From Pogonophryne albipinna (taxonomy: Eukaryota; Chordata; Actinopteri; Perciformes; Artedidraconidae), in the NCBI GenBank assembly GCA_028583405.1, contig CM053246.1, positions 27,638,557-27,702,556 on the forward strand: a DNA stretch of 64,000 nt, written 5' to 3'. The position numbers and the translations under genes were made by a program. Below are positions 23,401-34,100 of this stretch, one piece after another; position 1 is the first letter of the stretch; each line of letters starts with the position of its first letter. Below the pieces are notes generated by a model that saw only the letters and a list, made by a program, of their open reading frames with translations, was not told where the DNA came from and ran no database searches.

Positions 23401-26400
23401 CTCTAACGGAAGAAGAAGATGTTTCTACAATGATGTGGAGGGAGAGTCATCTCCAGTCAGACTGAGGCTGATAACTACAGCTCAGTGAGGTAAAGGACTC
23501 TGAGTGTTTAGATAGTTTAGTCTTTAGTCTAAGTTATCTCAGTGGGTCTCAAACGGTTTGATCACAATTTATGTAAACACATATTTCCAAGGCACTCCTT
23601 TATAATTATTGGGATAAAACAGGTTTGAAATCATTCCAATGTATACTATAGGACAGTAAACCAGACATATCGTTTTAAACTGGAGATAAAAAAATATGCA
23701 TAAATAAAATAGTAAAATAAGATATGAATGAACAACAAAAATAAAATACGTTACATGTATTTGTTATTGGCTATGGTAGGTTACTGGTTATGTGCACATA
23801 CTTATTTGATTATTAAAATGTAAACTGATCTTTTTCATATCGGTGTTTAGAGTTGTACCCCCTAGATCTAGTCTCTAGTAATTCTGCTTAAAGTGCACCA
23901 GATTGAAGCATTTTACTTTAAAATGTTCAAACATTTCTTCCCGGTATGCCTGAGAAGGCAGATATGCTTGTTTTTCTCAACAAGAACTGTTTTTAAATGG
24001 GGGGGGGTTCCTTTAAAAGTTGGACTGTTGCACTGTTGTAGCTTCAGTGGTTCTCAGGTTACAGTTACATATCAGTGAATATAAACAGACTGATTAATGT
24101 GAATATTACTGTAAACTAACCCGTGTAAAAGTTTCTCGAATAAATGTAATTTTTTTGGTGGAAGAAGCAATTTATAATTTTTTTACACTGCCCCTCAAAG
24201 AATCGGAATTGAGAACCGTTAAGAACCGGAATCGAAAAGTAGAATCGCAATCGGAATCAGAATCGTGGAAATTCAAACGATACCCAACCCTACCCATAGC
24301 CCCCACCCATTCGATCGGATCGTCGATCGGCCGATACTGATTCCGCGATCGGCCCCAAGATTGGCGATCGGAGCATCCCTAACAAAAATTGTGGAAGTAC
24401 TGTCACTTACTTTTGCAGACACCAAAATACATGATGTTGACCTACAGTAATACTCACATTCATTATATATGTTGAATAAATAGAGATTGTCTTTGCAATG
24501 GTACTAAATAAATACATTTAAAAATGTGTTTTATTAATAAATTGCAATTTATTTAAAATGCCAAGTTCAAGGAACTGCCTTGTCACTTATATCATACATG
24601 GAAGTGGAGCCTATAGTTTTCATTTAAAGGTGGGGTAGGTAAGTTTGAGAAACCGGCTCGAGATACACTTTTTGTTACATTCCATGGAATGCTCTTAACA
24701 TCCCGATAGCAATGAATATCTTAAGTGCTTTGACAAAAAATCCATACAAAAATGTCATCTGTGGAAGCCGTAGCACTGTAAAAAGCACAACCAATCATTT
24801 TAGCCGGCCCGGCTAAAATAACTGGATGGCCTACCTGCCTGTCAGCCTTCCATCTGTGCACAAACTTATCTCGTGCCCTCATTGGTCATGTGCGCGTTTG
24901 TGCGTCTTGGAGGAGGGGCTCTGTAAGGAAGTAGCAGATTTATTCCGGCTGTGTATTTTCAAATTCTAGCACACTCGAGCTGGTTTCTCCAAAATTACCT
25001 ACCCCACCTTTAAAAGATTTATTTTTCAATAAATAAATCTCAGTAACATTTACATAAAATTAAATAGAACACTGAAATGGTAAAAAAAAAAAAACGCAAA
25101 TTATTATTAATAATATCAAATAAATGTCAGTCACCCAAAATGACGTCATTGGTGTTACTGCTACACAAAACGCTTTTATTTTTGAAATAATGTACTGTCT
25201 CTGAAGAGCTTCCTGTAACAAGAGATAATTTGAGGCAGTGCAGTGGACTAAGACATAGGGTAAGTAAGTCAGATACTTCTTACTTTGTTTGTTAAAGATG
25301 TCATTTTATCTTCAAATTTTACGTGCAGCGTTTAAGTCTGTCATTAGTGTTACACATTTCATAGCCCTAGGGGTGAACATTTGAACGGGAAAATGTCTAT
25401 ATACAGTCTATGGAAAATGTATTGCATTGGAGAGTTAAACTATTTTGATATTGACTGAAGCCATGTGGTCTGACGGGTCTGACACATGTTAAAATTGTAG
25501 TGTTTTCTCCAAATTGTCACTGGTGTTACTCTTCTTCCTGGTAACACCAGTGAAGTTCCTATATAAATAAGCTTTGTATAATGTATACAAATACTTTAAG
25601 CTCTACTTGTTGTGGATTCATCAAGTTAAGACGTTAGTTATTGCTATTCAACAGGATTTATGTGTAAGAAGGAATGCATTTCAGCAGATTTGTATCACCC
25701 AGATTCCACCTTTTCTGTAGAATGACTCATTTGTATATGGAAATACACTAGTGCTGCAACAATTGCTTATTGCAATTTGCAAAATCGTTAAAGTAATCTT
25801 CCATGCAAAAATGGAAGAAACTGCCACCTGCCCCCTAAATATCAGAGTTATGCTACCTTTGTCAGTTTAAATCATGATAAAGTAAATATATCTGAGTTTT
25901 GGACTGACAAAACAAGACATTTAATATTACATTATATTTGAGAAACTGGGATCCATGTTTCATAATGTAACAAACAATCACACAACAAATGATTGTTAGT
26001 TGCACTGTGCTGTACAATTACAACTAGCCAGCATGGTGGTGTGTTCTTACTTGGAAGGTGGCATGCAGCAGCTTCCTCCCGCTGAGATGCCCGTCTACAG
26101 GGTGGTGTGAGTCCCTAGACTTCAGAAAACCACCAGCAACCACCATCAGTACGCACACTGCCAGGAGGTGCTGCCTCCTCCGCCCCCTTATGATCCTCAT
26201 CCTCTTTTCTGAGAAAGAACAGACACAAGAGGAGATGTTTGCATTTGGACTCAGTTCTAACACTCAGTCTATTCATGTCTTTGGTTATCTGTAGAGTTTC
26301 TCTGATAAGTCTCCTAACTGTTTTGCCTAAAAGGTGTGGGCCTGGGTATTAGTACTACCTTACTCCACTGTTTGAATGCTGAACAGTGTCTGGGAATGAT

Positions 26401-27005
26401 AACGTTTGCATTATTGTTGAGATTAGGCATTTCTCTTAACGTACCTGCCTTTGAGTTCCAGCACAGGAGTACAGGTAAGCAGCAAGAAATAAAACCGATA
26501 CCATCCATAGCAGCAGCAAAAGCACCCAAAACAATCTAAACAAGGGAGCAACACATTATTATTATCACCAGTGCATGGAAAATATCTTAAAATGTATGGT
26601 AACTTAAGTATTTTACCTGAATATGAAGCTGTCTGGACAGAATGGCTCCACTTGTGCTACACAGGTTACCGAGGAGGCTGTAGAGGAGAATGATGCTTTC
26701 TCCCGGATTTTTCCCGCGAAATGTGCACCTCTGATACACGAGCCTTAAAGAGTTAACACGGTTTTAATGGTAGAACATTTTAACATTAAAATAACTAGAA
26801 CAAGTGCAATAATTACTTACATAATACATGATAGCAGTAGAAGCAGCGCAGATAGAGCGCTCAGGCCGATGGGGACGCAAAGTTTGTCAGCGCCATGAGA
26901 GAAACAGGTGGTGACTGCATCGACGCAAAATTCAACCAAATTGAAGAAAACTAAATTTGGATTACCTCCTGTCTGACCGTCTAAGGTCAATATACGCGGT
27001 TCCAT
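20475..27005 (-). CDS. TMEM44: Transmembrane protein 44, 9 exons
   Basis: Coding exons on minus: 26821-27005, 26617-26743, 26445-26535, 26051-26208, 21981-22067, 21716-21886, 20980-21141, 20741-20809 and 20475-20630. They sum to 1206 bases, a 401-residue protein plus stop, and every join keeps frame. Diagnostic stretches shared with vertebrate TMEM44 are DNTEILGYILGLLSS (from residue 188), the basic loop KRMRIIRGRRRQHLLAV, RVMPWLLSAICCITLDLL, and the tail motif RMTEMGGYMD. Several hydrophobic spans indicate a multi-pass membrane protein with a cytoplasmic tail; its molecular role is not established. Intron 4 (about 4 kb) holds a hAT and a MITE. Intron 6 has a U12-like donor GTATCCTCA. In the last exon SSDLE is followed by GTGGGT, a possible donor, so the C-terminus may continue in an exon I could not find. 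The gene lies 1.1 kb downstream of the LSG1 stop codon. Confidence 0.93.
22668..22848 (+). repeat. Dispersed repeat with ACTACCCATAATCC core, copy 1
   Basis: The segment GGAGTTTAGGATTGCCGAAG, ACACTACACTACCCATAATC and later CCGAGCGTCAAACAGC recurs in reverse complement at 54830-55020. It lies directly left of the hAT at 22857 and so was the insertion target. The core resembles ZNF143-type ACTACAATTCCC elements, but function is not shown. Confidence 0.7.
22857..24292. mobile_element. Non-autonomous hAT, TAGGGTTGGGTA family, copy 2
   Basis: Starts TAGGGTTGGGTACCGAGAAC and ends ATACCCAACCCTA, with a perfect 8-bp duplication CCCATAGC at 22849-22856 and 24293-24300. It is collinear with the copy at 7828-9073, plus an extra stretch of roughly 200 bases near 23.98-24.18 kb and small indels. 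It lies in intron 4 of TMEM44. No transposase is encoded. Confidence 0.95.
24301..24381. repeat. Terminal fragment of a GATCGG-rich hAT
   Basis: Repeated CGATCGGCCGAT motifs end in GCGATCGGAGCATCCCTA, the right terminus of a common fish hAT type whose end is TAGGGATGCTCCGATC. Only this end is visible, so it is a remnant. It resembles the ends of the element at 2579-3369 without being identical. Confidence 0.6.
24628..25009. mobile_element. TTAA-flanked MITE, copy 2, inverted
   Basis: Ends AGGTGGGGTAGGTAA and TTACCTACCCCACCT lie between TTAA copies (24624-24627 and 25010-25013). The body is the reverse complement of the copy at 17601-17997, including the AGCCGGCCCGGCTAAAAT core. It is located in TMEM44 intron 4. 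Confidence 0.92.
25014..26050. other. Remainder of TMEM44 intron 4
   Basis: AT-rich intron sequence with no repeat I can name. A poly(A) run occurs near 25.08 kb. Confidence 0.5.
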
Positions 27006-28143
27006 ATTGATTTCAAATAGCTTTACATCTTCTGTTACTAGAAAACAACTAATCCTTGCAGCACCTGTGCAGCCATGCAGCCGCCTGACGCACAGTGACC
27101 TGTTTATTTTGGGGAGGAGTTCACCTGGCTGATAGACACCTTACAGAATACTGGAGGTTGTGGAAAAGTACCTACAGAAGTATCACTTTAGGAAGACCAA
27201 TCAAACAAAGCTTGAGTTTATCATTTAGTTGGAGATCATGTCATTATTATATGATGTGATCCTAGTTCTTCCTTTTAACGTTAGCTTGTGTTTGAAGAGT
27301 CATGACCTGTTTGTTGATATTAAATCAGCATGTCAACATCAATATGCTAATGTGGGTGCTAAATTAAAAACATCATAACCTCTAAATAAAACATTCAAAT
27401 AAACTCTAGATGTTTCAGGTTTGTTAGCTTTTTATTTTCCAACAATCGATTCAACACTTCTGCACATTTTTAAATTTCATGAGTTTAGGTCAACTTAATA
27501 CTCAACACAAGAGATGATCCTTTTAACATTAGTCATTTCATTAAATGCTGATATTAATATGAATATAGATGAACCCCAAATATGAATCCATAAGCCCTTG
27601 TAGGTTAAGAGGTATTTTCCAAATATTGCACTGTGAAGCATTCAATAGATAACCTTGTGGAAATGATTAAAGAATTGAAACATGAACAATTTGATTTATT
27701 TAGTTTACTATTTGAGTTACATTTATCACAACTGTATATGGATAAATGCAGTATCAGATATACAATCATTTACTTGGGTAATAAAGACTTTGTGATGAGT
27801 GTTTCTGAAATGTCTTCTAAATACAAAAATCTGGTTCAATCTCTTGTAAAATCCCAACTTCAGTGATGTTGAGTCCCTTTCCAAACACTGTGGTGAGATC
27901 TGTTGAACAACTACTGGTTCATATGATGGAATGCATTTCACCAATATGTTCTTAACAGATTATGCATCTCAGTAGTTAACATAGACTGTCTTGCATTTCC
28001 ATACTCAAAGAATTAAAGGGCCTTCATCTACCGTCAGATACTGCTCAGCATTAATTCCTTTGGAATCACATCATGTGAACTGCAGTTAAGGGTTTTTACA
28101 TTCCCAATGAAATGATCTGTAATGCTTTGATTTCAGATCGTGG
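27006..28143. other. TMEM44-LSG1 intergenic: TMEM44 promoter side and LSG1 3' end
   Basis: The 1.1-kb gap must contain the LSG1 3' untranslated region and the TMEM44 5' flank. On minus, AATAAA poly(A) signals occur at 27695-27700 and 27431-27436, either of which could end LSG1. No TATA box is obvious before the TMEM44 start. Confidence 0.5.
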
Positions 28144-31100
28144 TCAGGCCTCTAGATGCCTGTTAAGACGCCGTACTTTCTCCTTCTTGTTCCTATTGCC
28201 GTGTTTTTTCCAGGGTTTTCCCTCCACCACCTCTTTTCCAGGTTTTGGTGCAGGGACAGGTCCGCAGCCGGGCTTGTAGCCCATTACAGACTGAACCCCC
28301 TTAGAGAGCGCCCGCACATTTGCCTGGAGATGGAGATCAATAACCATTAGTTTCACATTTATTTTCGACGTCACAATATGGAGGCATTTTCTTACTAACA
28401 CAAAGACTGTATATGAGCTGTACCTGATGGAAGAAGTTTTTGTCAACCACATTTTCAATCCTCCTGACTTTGTTGTGGCTCGTTGATGTGGAGGAGAATT
28501 CACTGAAGTCTACGTCTGTTTTCAGGAACTCGCTGTGCTGCGGCTGGAAGTCTTCAGGATTAATGTGTGGAGGAGGATGGCAGTACCGAAGCTTTCCCTG
28601 CAGGAAAACATTAGGAAAAAGGGTCAATTCAGGATGCACATATTTTAAATTTCAATAATACAAAGGGTGACTGTGGCTGCGAGGGAGTGCGGTCGTCTTT
28701 CAACCAGAAGGTTGTGGGTTCGATCCCAGCCCATGCAGTCAACATGTCGATGTATCCTTGGGCAGGATACTTAACCCTGAGTTGCTCCCGATGGCATGGC
28801 CAACGGTGTGTGAATGTGTGTGAATGTTAGGTCCTAGAGTAAGATACACTGCTCTGTATGAATGGGTGAATGACATGTAGTATGTAAAGCGCTTTAAGGG
28901 GTCTTAAAGACTGGATAAAGCGCTACATAAGTACAGTCCATTTACCATTTACAAGACAGCTACTCCATTCTGCAGCAAACTGGTCCCAACAAAGCAGAAG
29001 CTTTCAGTGGTATCACAATTATTATAGGTGATGCTGCAGGTGGGTGTAGCATGTATGTGGCAAACAGTAAATCAAAAGGGAAAGTTCACCCCAACCAAAA
29101 TATGTTTTTCTCTTACCCGTAGTGCTACTTAATAATATAGATTGTTTTGGGTGAGTTGTAGAGTGTTGGGGATATCAGGCATAAAGATATCCGCCTTCTT
29201 CTCAACATAATGGAAATGGAAAGCTTTTGATGCTTAAAGTGCCAAAAATAAACATTTTAAAAACTCAACAGCAACCCAATAACTCAACATCATCAACAGA
29301 CATTGTTGTGAGCAGTTTCATGTTGGAACTATTATCTTCTAGGCATTACACGTTGCTTTTAAAAAGACCATCTACAGATTTGGATAGGTTGATAAAAACC
29401 AACCAACAGAATAGCTTACGTTGACAAAATCCTTCAGGATGTACCGGGCTGATCTGGACTGATCAGGCTGTCCATGCGCCGTCATGAAGCCTCTCATGTC
29501 TGTAACAGAGGGAAACATAATGATAATTATTATTCTGCTTTTATGTAATTGCAGAGTTTATAATAACAATAGTGGGCTAATACTACACAAGTCTATGAAA
29601 TCAATTGTAATATTTGATATAAAAGATGAAGTACATGGGTGACTATCACAGCTCATCTTCATACAGCGCTGCCTTGGCCTGTTGTTTATTTATTCTCTAT
29701 AAAAACATAATGGATATCTGGGAGTCTCACATCCATAAGCCATGAGCAGCTCCTCAGAGGAGGGGAACCGGTCGGGGTCTTCGTCCTCTCGCGGTCGGAT
29801 GATGTTGAAGCCGTAGATTCCTTCCAACACATGCCGAGGGATTGCTTGACATATGTGAAAAAACTGTCAAGGACTTAAAGTTGGACACGCTGTGAGCTTC
29901 ATGATGTTGAAGATTCTAGGTATATTATTTTAAACACCAACATATTGTTTATTTTTTGTTTCCATCACAGTAAATAGAAATTACTGTTCACACAGTAGGC
30001 TCCACCATGAGGTTACTTCATGTAGTAGATTATTTATTAAATAGCCAAAAAACGTGCTGTATTGGGATTTATATAGATATCAGTGTTTTAAAATTAGCTA
30101 TATTATGATAGAAGATTTTGAACATTTTATCCCTCCCTAAGTACGCTAGGCTTTTGTCGACAGAACATTACCTACTTTAATACACTACATACTCCAGACA
30201 ATAACTAAATCTTGCATTTTTTTTAAAACACCAATTTTCCAATTAATTTCTTTAGTTACTGCGAAAGAAGATTACTGCTTCTCACACTCCTGCAGACAAT
30301 TCTTCCAACTCAATTCCCATCATGAGCATTTGTTATTGCACGTTATAAGCTCAATAGGGCTGCAACAAACGACTAATTTGATAATCGATTAATCTATCGA
30401 TTAATGAAACGATTAATCGACTATTCGGACTATTACTGTATGCCTTGCACAATTTCTCAAGCGCTCTTATTTAGCCATCAACTTTTAGATTTAGCTTGAG
30501 GTTGTTTTAGGCATGTGGAAACTAACAATGAAGACAATAAAGATGAATACTTGATTCAAAAATACATATATTATTAAATTAACTAAACACATTTTGAACA
30601 AAATTAACATTGCTTTTTATTTAAATTAAATAAATAATATTTCACATCAAAAGAAACAACAGTGTTTTAACAAATCATATTAAATAATCTGATGACAGAA
30701 CTCTAAACAGAATAGCTGAAACTTTAACAAAATAAATAACTCTGTTACCTCTAATCATTAACCCATGTTTGTATAATTGAGTTAACTCCGTGTGTTGCTG
30801 CTAGCATACATAACACCTGACGTGGAAACGTTACTCGTGGATGGAGCTACAGAGCTGCTAGAAAGACAGTCGAACCCGGTGCATTTCTCCGTCTGAATGT
30901 GGAGCACTTTTGCTAAATGTTTAGACAAATTGCTCGTGTTACCGCCCTTACATGCTAAACTCTTATTGCACTTTTGACAACGAGCATTTTCCACATCGAG
31001 ACGGTTAAGTTTAACCACACCTCGGAGCGCGTTCTCTCCGCCATCTCCGCAGTGTGTTGCATGCATGTAGCAGCTGCGTGTGTGTAAACTGCCCCGCCCC

Positions 31101-34100
31101 CTCACACACAGACAGGGGAGAGAAAGATCTCTCTTCTGGATTGGATAGGTCGAAAATACATCATAGACACATTTTTCTTCTTGCATATTAGAAACGAGTT
31201 GGCGACACTAAGACTGCGATATAATGCATGACATATTTTTTTTAAATGTCTCCAGTACCGATAAAAAGACCAATAACGTTGGAGCTTAACGGTACGTAAA
31301 ACACACGTGATGACGTCACCAACGAATCGAGGACTGAATTAGTTGGCAACTAATTTGGTAATCGATTTTAATCGATTAAGTCGATTAGTTGTTGCACCCC
31401 TAAAGCTCACCATATAGCACATGTAATGGTCATCAACACTTTGTTTCCTCAAAGAAAAAGCTGCAAGTGGATTCTGCAGGTGCTGCGCCACTATCACAAA
31501 AAGGATATATGTGAAATTGCAGGGACGTGATCTCTCATCTGGTCGATGGGCAGGATGCCAGAGCAGATCATCTCAGCTTTAGTAGAAACAAAGGAGGGCA
31601 GGGTCAGACCCGGGCAGTCACAGAGGCACAGGCCCGGCTCCACAAACAGAGTCTGTCAGACAAGAGAGGCAAAACAACCGTCATTAGACTTTCTCTAAAT
31701 GAATGACTGAATTAATATGAATAGGTTTAAAGATTAGTCTTGTACCTGAAAGTGCTTTGTGTGTCCAGGAGTCGCTGAGACGGAAACCTTCTTGTTCCTG
31801 AAGATGGTGTTGATTGTGGAGCTCTTTCCCACATTCGGATATCCAACCTGTTGAATTCATACATATAGTCAATGATATAGTCAATCATAAAACTCATAGG
31901 GTGACGTTATTACAGCATTTGTTAAACTAATAATTCCTACACAGAATCAAGCATTTATAAATGAATTAATAACCCCTGTAATTGAAAGGATTCAAGGTCT
32001 TACGGGGACGTGAACAAAAATAATTGTTCACACACCACTGTGGGTAATTCGTATGAAACATTTCACTCACCAGTCCCACTGTCAGTTCTCCTTCTCTGCA
32101 CCTGGTCCCGTTGTGAACAGACTTAAACATGGCCAGCAGCTCATCTTTACGTAGCAGGCGGCTTGAGTTGTGGAAGGCGGATTTACTGGATGAACCGGCA
32201 GTGTCTTCCTCTTCTTCATCTTCTGAGCAGGTGTTCCAGTCCTCCGCCTGTACAGTTATCTTTTCCTGCTGATCTTCATCTGTACCACTCTCTTCTACCT
32301 CATCATCCTCCTCCTCACCGGCTGTCTTCATCTCCTCCTCTCCCGCAGCCCCTTTCTGGGTAAAGTTTTCATTGTCTGGCCCATCTTCCTCTTCGTCACT
32401 CTCTTCAATCTCTTCAATCTCTGGAGCCTCCACTTCAAGGCCCTATGAGAAGTTTTGCATGTTAATACAGAGTTTAAGGCTGAAATTACTTTATCAATTA
32501 ATCTGCATTTTTTTTCCTAGATTAAATTAAAGTGTCCATCACAGTTTCTCTGCAACCCTTAAATGCTTTGTGTGTCACTCAAAATCCCAAATATATTTGA
32601 ACAGTGATGACAAAAAAACAGAAACTGATAACATTGAGCTTCCCAAGACAAGGATCTACACCAGTGGTAACCAACCTTTTCAAGCCCAAGATCACTTTTT
32701 ATTCCAAAATGTAAACCGAGATCGACCAATCCGATATCTTCCAAAAAACCCACTTAGGAGTAAGACTATTCATCGTCATATTTATTTTTGCAATCAATTT
32801 ATGTTACAACAGGCTCAATGTACGTGTAAAGATGCACACAAAGAAAGACACAGTTATGAACAGTTATCTGTGCAATGTACAATATTCATATTTACGGTAG
32901 GCATATCTGTTAAATACAAACTATTAATATTTACAGTATCTGTTCAATGCACTATATTTAGTTTCTCAGTTCAATTATTAATATTCACATGTACAGATAT
33001 TAGCCTACAGTTCAATGTAATCCATATTAAGTTTCTCTGTTCAATGCACAATATATTTTCAATGCTCAAGTTGCTCTATCAGCCTGCCTTTAATGAGACT
33101 GCTGTGACTGCACATTATCTGTAAGCCTTTTGAAATCTGGCTGATAGTTAGTGATTGCCAGCCGGAGGCAGTCAGTAAGATGTGCGTCAGTCATACGAGT
33201 TCTATACTTGGATTTAATTATTTTCATTTGTGAAAAGGCCATTTCACATAAGTATGTGGAGCCAAAGTAGGCCTTCAGTTTAAGCGCACATGACACAATC
33301 AGTGGATACCTCTCTCTACTCACGAGTGACCAAAAGTCCTGATCTCTTGCTCTGGCCTTCAATTCAATGTCGCTTTGCATTTCAATGATCTCCATGTCAA
33401 CACCCATAGGTAATGTAAACACCTCCTGCATTTTAGCTGACAGCTGTTCAATGTCAACGCTGAGGAAAGGGTTTGATACAAAACCAACTACTTGTCCCAT
33501 GTCTTGTAGCTCCACAAATCGAGCACCAAATTCTGATGTCAGTTTGTTCAAATGGGCGCAGAATTGTTCAGGTTGGAAAGCAGTTTTGTCTGTGAGGTTT
33601 TGTGACACCTTTTCAAGATTTGGGAAGTGCGTCAGCCTCGCATGTCTTAACTGAGTGGTCCACAAACTGAGCTTCACTTTGAATGCCTCCACTGCGCTAA
33701 TCATGTGATCAAGTTCTCGGTCTTTCCCTTGCAATTCTCTGTTAAGGTCATTGACTTTTGCAGTCAGATCGGTAAGGAACCCCAAGTCCAATAACCAAGT
33801 ATCGTCGGACAGCTGCTCATACTCCTCGTTCCTCGACTTCAGAAAACTGATGATCTCTGGCAGCAAATCCAGAAAACGCTGGAGCACCTTGCCCCGACTG
33901 AGTCACCTTACATCTGCGTGAAGGATCAAATCTCCATACACAGAGTCGAGCTCGTCCAATAAAGACTTAAATAGCCGGTGCTGGAGTGCTTTTGCGCGAA
34001 TTGAGTTGACAATCTTAACAACAACATTCATTACATGTGACATGTCAATTGCTTTAGCTGCCAATGCCTGTTGATGTATCACACAGTGATAGTTTACAAA

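Larger units (their letters stand above)
29855..31508 (-). other. LSG1: U12-type AT-AC intron (LSG1 intron 10)
   Basis: On minus the donor reads /ATATCCTTTTT and the acceptor TTTTTTCAC/. A branch-point match TCCTTGAC places its adenosine 12 nt before the exon. No GT-AG pair joins the flanking coding sequence in frame, whereas this AT-AC pair gives [17 protein letters not shown], matching the orthologue length exactly. Established: donors /RTATCCTT and branch TCCTTRAY define introns removed by the minor spliceosome. About two thirds of the intron is an inserted hAT (30355-31402) that leaves both splice ends intact. Confidence 0.9.

Noticed and set aside
28668..28760. Possible functional tRNA gene
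   Set aside because: The A and B boxes are present, but the sequence lacks a foldable acceptor stem and continues into a SINE body and tail.
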